The notes under the pieces were generated by a model that was not told the origin of the DNA, did not search any database, and was given only the letters and a program-made list of their open reading frames with translations. This document shows positions 48,891 through 56,693 of a DNA stretch of 64,000 nucleotides, piece after piece; position 1 is the stretch's first letter, and each line of letters opens with the position of its first letter. Source of the stretch: an uncultured Roseburia sp. (GTDB taxonomy: Bacteria; Bacillota; Clostridia; Lachnospirales; Lachnospiraceae). Made by a program: the position numbers and the translations under genes. The stretch lies in contig CANRSX010000003.1 of NCBI GenBank assembly GCA_947642555.1, forward strand, positions 1 to 64,000, in the 5' to 3' direction.

Positions 48891-49685
48891 ATGAAGATTT
48901 TACTTATTAGCGGGCATGGCGCGGGGGATTCTGGCGCAGTATCACAGTTTGGAAGGGAAGCAGACGAAACTATATACATGGTGAAGGAAATACAGAAGAC
49001 CTTAAGCCAGTATGCACAGGTTGACTTATACCCTACGGACAGAAACGCATACAGCGACGCGAAAGCCGGAAAGCTGGCGGTTAACTTCGGTAATTATGGT
49101 TATGTGCTGGAAGTGCATTTTAACGCCTGTGTCAATGACACGAAGGGAGACGGAAAGACAACGGGTACGGAAATTTTCGTTACAAAGGCGGAAAAGACCG
49201 TAGGCGTAGAAACAAAGATCGTACAGGCTATAGCCGCCTTCGGTTTAAAGAACCGGGGAGTAAAGCGGACAAACTTTACAGTAATTGCCAGGGCAAAGGC
49301 GGCGGGCGTTTCTTCCGCGCTGCTGGAAACGTGCTTTATAGATGATAAGGACGATATGCAGATATACAGCAGCAAAAAAGCGCAGATCGCGGCAGCGGTG
49401 GCTAATGCGATCGCGGCGCAGTTCGGGCTTAAGAAAAGCAATACGGCAGCAGGAAGCGGCGCACAGGCAGCAGAAAAGGAGATCAGAGCCGGAAGCACAG
49501 TTACAATTAAGGACGGTGCAGTATACGGCGGGTTATCGTCAACAAGAGGTAAGGCAGTACCGAAGGCACAGCGCGGAGGGAAGAAGCACACAGTAGACAA
49601 AATACAGACCAATAAGGGAGTAGTAGAAGCAAGGCTTACAGAGATCAAAAGCTGGGTAGCTGTGACAAGCTTAACGGCTGTATAA
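48891..49685 (+). CDS. Endolysin: N-acetylmuramoyl-L-alanine amidase
   Basis: 264 residues. Amidase_3 zinc ligands: H9 in LISGHGAGDSGAV, E24 near GREADETI, and the His in VLEVHFNAC. A catalytic Glu follows in LLETCFIDD. A C-terminal SH3-like wall-binding segment (about 205-264, IRAGSTVTIKDGAVYGG) completes it. It cuts the stem peptide from the glycan at lysis. Confidence 0.9.
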   Translation: MKILLISGHGAGDSGAVSQFGREADETIYMVKEIQKTLSQYAQVDLYPTDRNAYSDAKAGKLAVNFGNYGYVLEVHFNACVNDTKGDGKTTGTEIFVTKAEKTVGVETKIVQAIAAFGLKNRGVKRTNFTVIARAKAAGVSSALLETCFIDDKDDMQIYSSKKAQIAAAVANAIAAQFGLKKSNTAAGSGAQAAEKEIRAGSTVTIKDGAVYGGLSSTRGKAVPKAQRGGKKHTVDKIQTNKGVVEARLTEIKSWVAVTSLTAV

Positions 49686-49697
49686 GGGGGCTTCTAT

Positions 49698-50450
49698 ATG
49701 ACTACAGCACAGAAGAATTTTATTAAGACGGTGGGCGCGATCGCGTCCGCCGATATGAAGAAGACGGGTGTACTTGCCAGCTTGACAATAGCCCAGGCTA
49801 TATTAGAATCGTCTTACGGGACTTCCGGGCTTGCTATGGGCGGTAAAGCGCTTTTCGGTATCAAAGCTACAAAGACCTGGAAAGGGAAAGTATATTGCAG
49901 CGATACAAAAGAATGTTACGACGGCTTAAACCTGGTAACGGTCAAAAATGCGGCTTTTCGTGCTTATGATAGCTGGGAAGAATCTATTACAGATCACAGC
50001 GCGTTTTTGAAGGCAAATAAGCGGTATAAAGCGGTTGTAGGGGAAACGGACTATAAGAAAGCCTGTGAAGCTATTAAGGCTGCCGGATATGCCACAGACC
50101 CGCGGTATGCGGCGAAGCTTATTAAACTGATTGAGGAAAACAAGCTTACAGAGTACGACGGGGAAGCAGGACGGAAGCCGGAAGCGGCAGAGGATAAGAG
50201 CCAGGCAGCAGCAGGACAGACAGCGGACGGGAAATATTACCGGGTGCAGGCTGGGGCTTACAGGCGCAAGGAAGGCGCTAACCTTATGGCGGATAAGATC
50301 AAACGGACAGGACATACGGACGTATTCGTAAGGCTGTTAAACGGGCTTTACAAAGTCCAGGTAGGCGCGTATACTGACAAGAGAAACGCGGAAACGACGG
50401 TAAGGAAGTTAAAAGCTGCTGGTATCAGTTGCTTTGTTACATACTCATAA
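49698..50450 (+). CDS. Second lysin: glucosaminidase with SPOR domain
   Basis: 250 residues. Mannosyl-glycoprotein endo-beta-N-acetylglucosaminidase domain (about 1-150): SLTIAQAILESSYGTSGLA with the catalytic Glu, and YATDPRYAAKLIKLI. A linker leads to a SPOR domain (about 177-250, YYRVQAGAYRRKEGAN ... GLYKVQVGAYTDKRNAE), which binds denuded glycan. A glycosidase next to an amidase gives two bond specificities. Confidence 0.88.
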   Translation: MTTAQKNFIKTVGAIASADMKKTGVLASLTIAQAILESSYGTSGLAMGGKALFGIKATKTWKGKVYCSDTKECYDGLNLVTVKNAAFRAYDSWEESITDHSAFLKANKRYKAVVGETDYKKACEAIKAAGYATDPRYAAKLIKLIEENKLTEYDGEAGRKPEAAEDKSQAAAGQTADGKYYRVQAGAYRRKEGANLMADKIKRTGHTDVFVRLLNGLYKVQVGAYTDKRNAETTVRKLKAAGISCFVTYS

Positions 50451-50481
50451 AGCAGAAAAAAGCGGCGATAATTGCGGAAGG

Positions 50482-50502
50482 TAATTTACACGTAACTTAC
50501 AA
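50482..50502 (+). repeat. Right integrase arm-type repeat
   Basis: TTACACGTAACTTACAA at 50486-50502 equals 13179-13195; a related GTAATTTACAC precedes it. Lies 40 bp inside the right end. Confidence 0.65.
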
Positions 50503-50541
50503 CTTAATAAAAAACCCTTTATTTGCGGGCTTCGGAGTTAT

Positions 50542-50551
50542 GCAAGCGATA
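50542..50551 (+). repeat. attR core candidate
   Basis: GCAAGCGATA, followed by G. Restoring this end behind rpsI would give the in-frame stop TAG and then the terminator at 50578, consistent with a displaced native gene end. Confidence 0.6.
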
Positions 50552-50577
50552 GGAAATTGCATATTTTATTGCATGAT

Positions 50578-50611
50578 AAACCCACAAACATCGTGTTTGT
50601 GGGTTTTTTTT
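50578..50611 (+). terminator. Displaced native rpsI terminator
   Basis: AAACCCACAAACA (50578-50590) pairs with TGTTTGTGGGTTT (50594-50606) around TCG, with a long T run to 50611. It lies just outside attR where the original rpsI terminator is expected. Confidence 0.85.
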
Positions 50612-50681
50612 AAGTGATAACTGTGGTAAACTTATATTGTCAACTATATATGCTACAGAATGAAATGAGGAGGGAAGTATA

Positions 50682-50942
50682 ATGCCAGAGATATCGTTGT
50701 TTTACGGAATCAGGGTTACAATGTATTATGATGACCATAATCCTCCACATTTCCATGCGGAATATAATGGAAATAAGGCGATTATTGAAATTGATGCAGC
50801 AAGGTGTATAAAAGGTGCATTGCCATCCCGGCAACTCAAATTGATTTTAGCATGGTGTGTTTTACATCAGGATGAACTGATGCAGAATTGGGAATTATCA
50901 AAGGATGGAAAACCGATGAACCGAATCAACCCGTTAGTTTAA
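50682..50942 (+). CDS. DUF4160 domain protein
   Basis: 86 residues: MPEISLFYGIRVTMYYDDHNPPHFHAEYNG is the DUF4160 signature (DHNPPHFHAEY), and RQLKLILAWCVLHQDELMQNWE its C-terminal part. Usually paired with a DUF2442 protein, as here; pairs of this kind are often listed as toxin-antitoxin-like but have no proven activity. Local base composition is lower in GC than the rest of the flank. Confidence 0.88.
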   Translation: MPEISLFYGIRVTMYYDDHNPPHFHAEYNGNKAIIEIDAARCIKGALPSRQLKLILAWCVLHQDELMQNWELSKDGKPMNRINPLV

Positions 50943-50958
50943 AAGTGAGGTGAACATT

Positions 50959-51234
50959 ATGTTTCCGAAGGTTGTACAGGTAATACCAATGGAAAATTAT
51001 TCGGTATATGTATACTTTGAAGATGGTAAAATCGTATGTTATGATATGCTTCAAATGATTGAGAAAGAGGCATTTCGTTCATTGAAAGATATCACTGTTT
51101 TTAAAGAGGCCTGCACAGTGATGAATGATACATTGGCATGGGATATCGGGGGAAACCGAGATAATACGAAGTGTCTGGATATTGACCCGGATACACTGTA
51201 TGATTTACCGATGGAGGCAGAAAAGATAGCATGA
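50959..51234 (+). CDS. DUF2442 domain protein
   Basis: 91 residues from ATG 50959 with GTGAGGTG eight bases upstream (GTG 50950 is an alternative). VYFEDGKIVCYDMLQMIEKEAFRSLKD and AWDIGGNRDNTKCLDIDPDTLYD are typical of DUF2442/NE0471-like proteins. Same operon as the DUF4160 gene. Confidence 0.85.
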   Translation: MFPKVVQVIPMENYSVYVYFEDGKIVCYDMLQMIEKEAFRSLKDITVFKEACTVMNDTLAWDIGGNRDNTKCLDIDPDTLYDLPMEAEKIA

Positions 51235-51378
51235 TATATGGTTTGGAGACAGTATGCGCACATATGAGCGTATATGAGTAACGAACACGTAACTGACAAA
51301 CAAAGATTTCATAATGGAGGAGCTGTTATGTGTAAGAGTGGAAGACCGGCATTTGTGTAACGGGGGGTGACAGCGTCC
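51235..51378. other. Intergenic stretch with an arm-site-like relic
   Basis: ACACGTAACTGACAAA at 51285-51300 differs by one base from the prophage arm repeat. A 10-codon frame (51328-51360) behind GGAGGAGCT ends in TAA; it could be a leader or a remnant. Confidence 0.4.
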
Positions 51379-52074
51379 ATGGACAGACAGGACAAAAGAA
51401 AAGTGATTATAATGTGCCTGGGCTTTCTTGCGGCGCTCGCCGCGGCGAGTATCTTTCTGCTTCCGTATATAAAACGCCTGTCGGAGCCGCAGTATCAGAC
51501 GGCGCTGAAGGAATGGGTGGAGCAGATGGGGATCCTGGGCTTTCTGGCGCTTCTGGGCCTGCAGATGCTGCAGATCGTGATCGCGTTTATTCCCGGGGAA
51601 CCCGTCGAGCTTTTGGCCGGGGTGCTCTATGGGACATGGGGCGGCCTGGGCATCTGCCTGCTCGGCTGCGTGACGGCGTCCGCACTCATTTTTTCGCTTT
51701 CGAAGAGGTTCGGCAGGCGTTTTTTGTACCGGATCTTCGGGGAGGAGAAGGTATGCGGCTGGAAATGGCTGACAGACAGTACGCGGGTGGAGCTGGTGGT
51801 GTTTATCCTGTTCTTTATTCCCGGGACGCCGAAGGACATGCTTACCTATATCGTCGGGATTACGGGGATGCGTGTGTCAAGATTCCTTCTGATCTCCACC
51901 TTTGCACGGATCCCGTCCATTGTCTCGTCCACGCTGATGGGCTCCGCCATGAGCCGGGGCGACTGGAAGCTTACGCTGCTGGTGTTCGTGATCACCGGTG
52001 TAACCGGGATCATGGGTATTGCGTATAAGGAACGGATCCTCTCATTCTGCCGAAAATGGCGCCGGCATCCATAG
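51379..52074 (+). CDS. TVP38/TMEM64 (DedA-like) membrane protein
   Basis: 231 residues from ATG 51379, nine bases after GGGGGGTG. About five membrane segments; VIAFIPGEPVELLAGVLYG and FFIPGTPKDMLTYIVGITG are the paired F-x-P-G reentrant motifs of the VTT/SNARE-associated family, and FARIPSIVSSTLMG is also conserved. Relatives are lipid scramblase-like. Confidence 0.9.
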   Translation: MDRQDKRKVIIMCLGFLAALAAASIFLLPYIKRLSEPQYQTALKEWVEQMGILGFLALLGLQMLQIVIAFIPGEPVELLAGVLYGTWGGLGICLLGCVTASALIFSLSKRFGRRFLYRIFGEEKVCGWKWLTDSTRVELVVFILFFIPGTPKDMLTYIVGITGMRVSRFLLISTFARIPSIVSSTLMGSAMSRGDWKLTLLVFVITGVTGIMGIAYKERILSFCRKWRRHP

Positions 52075-52151
52075 GATGACGATGGCGTCCGAAGGGCGGC
52101 GATGACATGTGTACGTCGGAAAAAGAAAAGTAGTATAGAAGGGATACAGGG

Positions 52152-53057
52152 ATGGAAACGAAAAAAAGAAGGTGGCTGCGCTATATGCTGGAGACAGCTG
52201 TAGTGGTGCTGGGCAACTGCCTGTATGCGCTGGGCATAGTGCTTTTTGTGCTGCCCGGCGGCCTGATTACGGGCGGTTCGACCGGTATCGCACTGTTTGT
52301 AAACCGGATGTCCGGGGTGCCAGTCTCCGCGTTTGTCTTTGGATTTAACACGCTGATGTTTGTGATTGGATTTGCGGTGTTTGGAAAAAAATTTGCGGCA
52401 AACACGATCGTGAGCACAGTCAGTTATCCGCTGGCGTTAGAGGTGATCACAAAGCTTCTTGCCGACGTGCCGCTGACAAACGACCGGATCCTCTGCACGG
52501 TGTTCGGCGGAATCTGCATCGGAGCGGCGATCGGGCTGGTGATACGTGCGGGCGCTTCCACAGGCGGGATGGATATCCCTCCGCTGGTGCTTCAGCGCTA
52601 TTTTAAGATACCGGTTTCCGGATCGATCTACGTCTTTGACATGCTGATCCTTCTGCTTCAGGCGTCGGACAGCAATGGGGAGCAGATCCTTTACGGCATC
52701 CTTCTTGTCATCATCTACAGTGTGGTGCTGGACAAATGCCTGATGCTCGGCGCCGCGAAGCTGCAGATCAAGGTGGTAAGCAGCCGGATTGAGGAGATCC
52801 GGAGCGCGGTGCTTGAGGATATTGACCGCGGTGTGACGATGATAAAAAGCCAGACCGGCTATCAGGAGCATGATACGATGATGCTGCTTTCGGTCGTGTC
52901 GGCGCGGGAGTTAGCGAAAACGGAGAAGCTGATCCACGAGGTGGATGAGGAGGCGTTTATCATTGTCAACAAGGTCAGCGAGGTATCCGGCCGCGGATTT
53001 TCACGGAGAAAAAAATACCTGAAACGGGAGGATTCGGATGACACTGCAACAGCTTAG
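52152..53057 (+). CDS. YitT family membrane protein
   Basis: 301 residues: five to six membrane helices (LVVLGNCLYALGIVLFVLPGGLITGGSTGIAL motif region) and a soluble C-terminal DUF2179 domain (about 215-290). Transport or sensing function unknown. The 3' end overlaps the LysR start by 20 bp. Confidence 0.9.
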   Translation: METKKRRWLRYMLETAVVVLGNCLYALGIVLFVLPGGLITGGSTGIALFVNRMSGVPVSAFVFGFNTLMFVIGFAVFGKKFAANTIVSTVSYPLALEVITKLLADVPLTNDRILCTVFGGICIGAAIGLVIRAGASTGGMDIPPLVLQRYFKIPVSGSIYVFDMLILLLQASDSNGEQILYGILLVIIYSVVLDKCLMLGAAKLQIKVVSSRIEEIRSAVLEDIDRGVTMIKSQTGYQEHDTMMLLSVVSARELAKTEKLIHEVDEEAFIIVNKVSEVSGRGFSRRKKYLKREDSDDTATA

Positions 53058-53943
53058 ATATGCGCAGACCGTCGCGGACTGCGGTTCGATGAACGAGGCG
53101 GCGAAGCGTCTGTTTTTATCACAGCCCGGTCTGTCGGAGACGATTCGCGAGCTTGAGCGCGAGATCGGTTTACAGATATTTCTGCGCACCAACCGGGGAA
53201 TTATCATCACGCCGGAGGGCAGGGAGTTCTTAGGCTACGCCAGACAGGTGACGGAGCAGTTCGGGATTCTGACGTCGCGCTACGTGGAGAAGCGGACCAA
53301 GGAGAAATTCAGCGTGTCGATGCAGCACTATACATTTGCCGTGAAGGCGTTTGTGGAGACCGTGAAGCGTGCCGGGATGGACAGCTACGAATTTGCCGCA
53401 AACGAGACTACTACGTATGACGTAATGGAAAATGTGCGGAATTTTAAAAGTGAGATCGGAGTGCTCTATGTCAATGATTTTAATGAGAAGGTCCTGACAA
53501 AGCTGATCCATGAGAAGAGCCTGGAGTTTATCGGGCTGTTTACCTGCGACACATACGTGTACCTGTGGTCCGGCCATCCGCTCGCCGGGCAGGAGGTGAT
53601 CTCCATGGAGGAGCTGGACCTCTATCCCTGCCTGTCATTTGACCAGGGCAGCCACAACTCCCTTTTCCTCGCGGAGGAGATGAAAAGCACATACGACTAC
53701 AAACGGCTCATAAAAGCGACGGACCGCGCGACGCTCCTTAATTTCATGAAGGGGTTAAACGCATACACGCTCTGCTCCGGCATCATCTGCGAGGAGTTAA
53801 ACGGCAGCGAGTATATGGCGGTTCCGTTAAAGGAGACCGAAAAAATGCGGATCGGCTACGTGAAGCGCAAAGGAGCCGCGATCAGCCATATCGGACAGAT
53901 TTATATTGAAGAGCTGAAAAAATACCGCGAGAAGATCATGTAG
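53038..53943 (+). CDS. LysR family transcriptional regulator
   Basis: 301 residues. Winged HTH MTLQQLRYAQTVADCGSMNEAAKRLFLSQP... (residues 1-60) and a LysR substrate domain (about 90-290). Overlaps yitT, so the two are cotranscribed, unlike the common divergent arrangement. The effector is unknown. Confidence 0.93.
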   Translation: MTLQQLRYAQTVADCGSMNEAAKRLFLSQPGLSETIRELEREIGLQIFLRTNRGIIITPEGREFLGYARQVTEQFGILTSRYVEKRTKEKFSVSMQHYTFAVKAFVETVKRAGMDSYEFAANETTTYDVMENVRNFKSEIGVLYVNDFNEKVLTKLIHEKSLEFIGLFTCDTYVYLWSGHPLAGQEVISMEELDLYPCLSFDQGSHNSLFLAEEMKSTYDYKRLIKATDRATLLNFMKGLNAYTLCSGIICEELNGSEYMAVPLKETEKMRIGYVKRKGAAISHIGQIYIEELKKYREKIM

Positions 53944-53945
53944 CG

Positions 53946-54707
53946 TCAGCGGTGATCCGTCCGGTACTGCTGCGGCGTCACGCCGCTTAGCTTTTTAAAC
54001 TGTCTGTGAAAATAGGAAATATTTGAAAATCCCGTCTTATCGCTGATCTGCTGGAGGGAATAATCGGTGGTGACCAGCAGCTTTTTGGCTTCATGCATCC
54101 GTTCCTCGATGATATAATTGGAGAGGGAAATCCCGGCTTTTTTGTGAAACTGGTGCGACATATAATCCATGTTTATGTGGATTTCATCGGCGATCATATT
54201 GCGGTTTAAATCCGGGGAGGAGAGATTGCGCTTCACGCATTCCTTGATTGCCGTGACGAGGTCCGCCGGCGCCTTTTCCTGCTGCGCGAGCTGCTCTTCG
54301 ACCGCAAACCGCTCTTTTTCAAGAAGCTTTGTCTCCTGTGCATTCCGGACGGCTCTTGTGAGCTCCTCCTTTAAATTCTCCGGATCCACGGGTTTTAAAA
54401 TATAGGAAAAAATGTGGAGATTTAACGCGGTCTGCGCATAGTCAAAGCGCTGATGTCCGGTCAGCACCAGGACCGTCGGGGAAAACCCGTTTTCATTCAT
54501 CCAGGAGACAAGCTCTAACCCGCTCTCCCGCGGCATCTCGATGTCAGTCAGAAGGATATCGATGTCGTCCGGCCCTTCTAAGATCTGCTTTGCCTGCCTG
54601 GCGCTGTAGGCGGGAAACTGTTTTTCGATGCCAAGCGCGCACCAGTCCGTATTCTCAATGATGTTTTTTACAATATAATATTCGTCGTCAACGACCAGAA
54701 TGTTCAT
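53946..54707 (-). CDS. YesN-like response regulator with AraC DNA-binding domain
   Basis: 253 residues from ATG 54707 behind GGAGGATT. Receiver domain: acidic pocket DDE at 7-9, phospho-acceptor in LLTDIEM, conserved Lys in ILKPVDPE. C-terminal AraC tandem HTH: MHEAKKLLVTTDYSLQQIS and ISYFHRQFKKLSGVTPQQYR. Overlaps the kinase gene. It probably activates the importer genes at 56694 via direct repeats at 56551-56587. Confidence 0.94.
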   Translation of the reverse strand: MNILVVDDEYYIVKNIIENTDWCALGIEKQFPAYSARQAKQILEGPDDIDILLTDIEMPRESGLELVSWMNENGFSPTVLVLTGHQRFDYAQTALNLHIFSYILKPVDPENLKEELTRAVRNAQETKLLEKERFAVEEQLAQQEKAPADLVTAIKECVKRNLSSPDLNRNMIADEIHINMDYMSHQFHKKAGISLSNYIIEERMHEAKKLLVTTDYSLQQISDKTGFSNISYFHRQFKKLSGVTPQQYRTDHR

Positions 54708-56514
54708 CCGAATCCTCCGTTTTCTCATAAGGTACATAAGGGATGTCAATATCAATGCGTGCGCCCCAGTCTGGCTCGTTGGAAAAACGGATCCGGGCCG
54801 TCTCACCGTATAACAGCGACATACGCTTTAACACATTATAGAATCCAACGCCGTGTCCGTCAACCGGTTTATGCTCATTCAGGTCATAATGATTCATCCA
54901 GGGCAGATCCTCCGGCGTGAAGCCGTCGCCGGAATCCAGATGCATCAGAAGAAGCCGCGGCGGCTCTTTTGTATCGTCACGCGTTCCGGTGATCTTTACG
55001 GCGAGCTCTTCCCCCATCACCATATTATATTTGATCGTATTTTCCGTCTGCATCAGCAGAAGGAGCGGAAAGACAGAGGCCTCCATGCAGTCCTCTTCCA
55101 CGTCGATCTCATAGCTTAGACAGCCGGGGAACCGGATCTGTGTCAGCTCCAGGTAGTTTTTTACATAATGAAGCTCCTCTGACAGCGGGACCAGGTTCCG
55201 TGTGCTTAAGGTATAGCGCAGATGGTCGGAGAGCGTCTGGATCATACGCTGCGTCATCGCCTGTCCGCCCTCCGTATTGGAGAGAGAGTAGATGGTCGAG
55301 AAGCAGTTGATCAGAAAATGCGGCGCGACCTGTGTTTTTAAATATTCCAGCTCGTATTCCGTCCTGGCGATCTGTTCCTCGTAGACGTTGATCTTAAGGG
55401 CTGAGATCTCGTCAAACAGTGTATTCAGCGTATGGTGGATGGCAAGCACCTCCTCGCAGCGCTCCCCGGTCTGATCCGCTCCGGAAGGAAGATTCCCATG
55501 GTGCACCTGGGAGGTGATCTGCCGCAGCATCAGGGCGGGCCGTGCCAGGAAGCGGTTGACGGACAGAAACATAAAGATTTCCAGCGCCAGGAGCAGGGCA
55601 GCCAGCAGAAAGACAAAGCGGTAGATTGGCGCGAGCGAGGAGCGGATGTGCTCCATCGGCACAAAGGCCATCATATAGCTGTTGCAGAAATCCGGCAGCA
55701 TACTGATCTGAAGGTATTCCATTTCCTCGTCATCTGTAAAAATAACGGAGGAATCCTTAAGGGAAGCGGTTGGGGAAAACCGGTAGGATGCCCAGTCCGT
55801 GGATGTGTAGGGCTTTCCCTTATGGCTGACGTAAAAAAGCTTTGTGCCGGAGTCTTCCACGCCGGTAAAGGCGGAGGTGAGCGTGTCGACCCTGGCCCAG
55901 GCGCCCGCATAGCAGTATTCGAGCTTCATGATGCGGACCAGATAATAGCTTCCATCCAAAGGAACAAAGTACCAGCTGGATGTCTTAAGGCGATCTTCCA
56001 TACCGCTGCCCACCCGCATGCGAAGCAGGGATTTGACATAACTGTTGCATGGTTCGGAGCTGGTATTGCGGCAGCTCGAGATAAAAAGATCGGTCCGCGG
56101 CGCATAGATAAACAGACCGTCAATACTGGAAAAGTAACTCAGCGTATTGGTGAGCAGCTGTCCGGTGCGGATCTGATGGATGACCGCGTCTTTCGGGTCA
56201 CTTAACGTGGATATCAGGGCGACGTCGGTATCATCTACGGAGTAGACAAACAGGCATGCTTCCACAGAAGAGAGATCCTGGCCAAGCTGCCGGCTGTAGA
56301 GGTTCATGGTATCCTGATACTGGCGATAGCTGTTTTTTAACAGCTGATCGGAAAAATAATAGATCAGAAGCCCGGCAAACAAAAGAAAGGCCGCGAGAAA
56401 CAGCAGGAAATACTGAAAGATCCTGTTGCGTAGGGAATACGTCTTTTTCTCAGGTAAAATATTGTTCCATTTGTCAAGGACAGACGTTAACTTCTGTTGA
56501 AATGACGAATCCAA
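54688..56514 (-). CDS. YesM-like sensor histidine kinase
   Basis: 608 residues from TTG 56514, seven bases after GGAGG; ATG 56598 further upstream has no ribosome site and lies within the promoter region of the divergent gene. Two membrane helices (about 30-50 and 290-310) enclose a large extracellular sensor. HAMP-like linker, then the His_kinase domain with QVAPHFLINCFSTIYSL (H-box of the YesM class) and HATPase with ENTIKYN and GVGFYNVLKRM. Phosphorylates the adjacent regulator. Confidence 0.92.
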   Translation of the reverse strand: MDSSFQQKLTSVLDKWNNILPEKKTYSLRNRIFQYFLLFLAAFLLFAGLLIYYFSDQLLKNSYRQYQDTMNLYSRQLGQDLSSVEACLFVYSVDDTDVALISTLSDPKDAVIHQIRTGQLLTNTLSYFSSIDGLFIYAPRTDLFISSCRNTSSEPCNSYVKSLLRMRVGSGMEDRLKTSSWYFVPLDGSYYLVRIMKLEYCYAGAWARVDTLTSAFTGVEDSGTKLFYVSHKGKPYTSTDWASYRFSPTASLKDSSVIFTDDEEMEYLQISMLPDFCNSYMMAFVPMEHIRSSLAPIYRFVFLLAALLLALEIFMFLSVNRFLARPALMLRQITSQVHHGNLPSGADQTGERCEEVLAIHHTLNTLFDEISALKINVYEEQIARTEYELEYLKTQVAPHFLINCFSTIYSLSNTEGGQAMTQRMIQTLSDHLRYTLSTRNLVPLSEELHYVKNYLELTQIRFPGCLSYEIDVEEDCMEASVFPLLLLMQTENTIKYNMVMGEELAVKITGTRDDTKEPPRLLLMHLDSGDGFTPEDLPWMNHYDLNEHKPVDGHGVGFYNVLKRMSLLYGETARIRFSNEPDWGARIDIDIPYVPYEKTEDSDEHSGR

Positions 56515-56550
56515 GCTTACACCTCCGTTCCAAAACTGACGGTTTATACA

Positions 56551-56587
56551 AAAACTAAGAATAGTGCAATGAAAACTAAGAATAGTG
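56551..56587 (+). promoter_or_regulatory. Two 16-bp direct repeats, probable response-regulator operator
   Basis: AAAACTAAGAATAGTG at 56551-56566 and 56572-56587 repeat with a 21-bp period, two DNA turns. They abut the -35 position of the promoter at 56614, as expected for an AraC-type activator. Confidence 0.7.
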
Positions 56588-56590
56588 AAT

Positions 56591-56619
56591 TGCCGCATTT
56601 TATGGTCAGATTATATAAT
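56591..56619 (+). promoter_or_regulatory. Activator-dependent promoter of the sugar importer
   Basis: Perfect TATAAT at 56614-56619 but TGCCGC at the -35 place (56591-56596). The strong -10 and absent -35 fit dependence on the repeats just upstream. Confidence 0.6.
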
Positions 56620-56693
56620 AAATCACGTCAATAGTCAAAACATTCGTTGCCGGAACTGCAATCATATGACCGGCAGCAAAAAGGAGGTTCACT

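Larger units (their letters stand above)
13040..50551. mobile_element. Siphovirus-like HK97-type prophage integrated at the 3' end of rpsI
   Basis: About 37.5 kb bounded by GCAAGCGATA at 13040-13049 and 50542-50551. It contains a tyrosine integrase, lysogeny regulators, replication and partition genes, terminase, HK97-type head genes, tail genes, a DGR and lysins, and looks complete and undisrupted. GC is visibly lower than the flanks and codon choice differs (GTA for Val, TTA/CTT for Leu, ATA for Ile). rpsI is a known attachment gene for integrative elements in Firmicutes. The exact ends are inferred, since the core repeat is only 10 bp (18/23 when extended). Confidence 0.88.

Noticed and set aside
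50682-51234. DUF4160/DUF2442 pair as part of the prophage
   Set aside because: It lies beyond the inferred attR and the displaced rpsI terminator; kept outside, though an older-element origin remains possible.
51328-51360. Ten-codon gene behind GGAGGAGCT
   Set aside because: Strong ribosome-site look but too short to support; could be a leader peptide or a deletion remnant.
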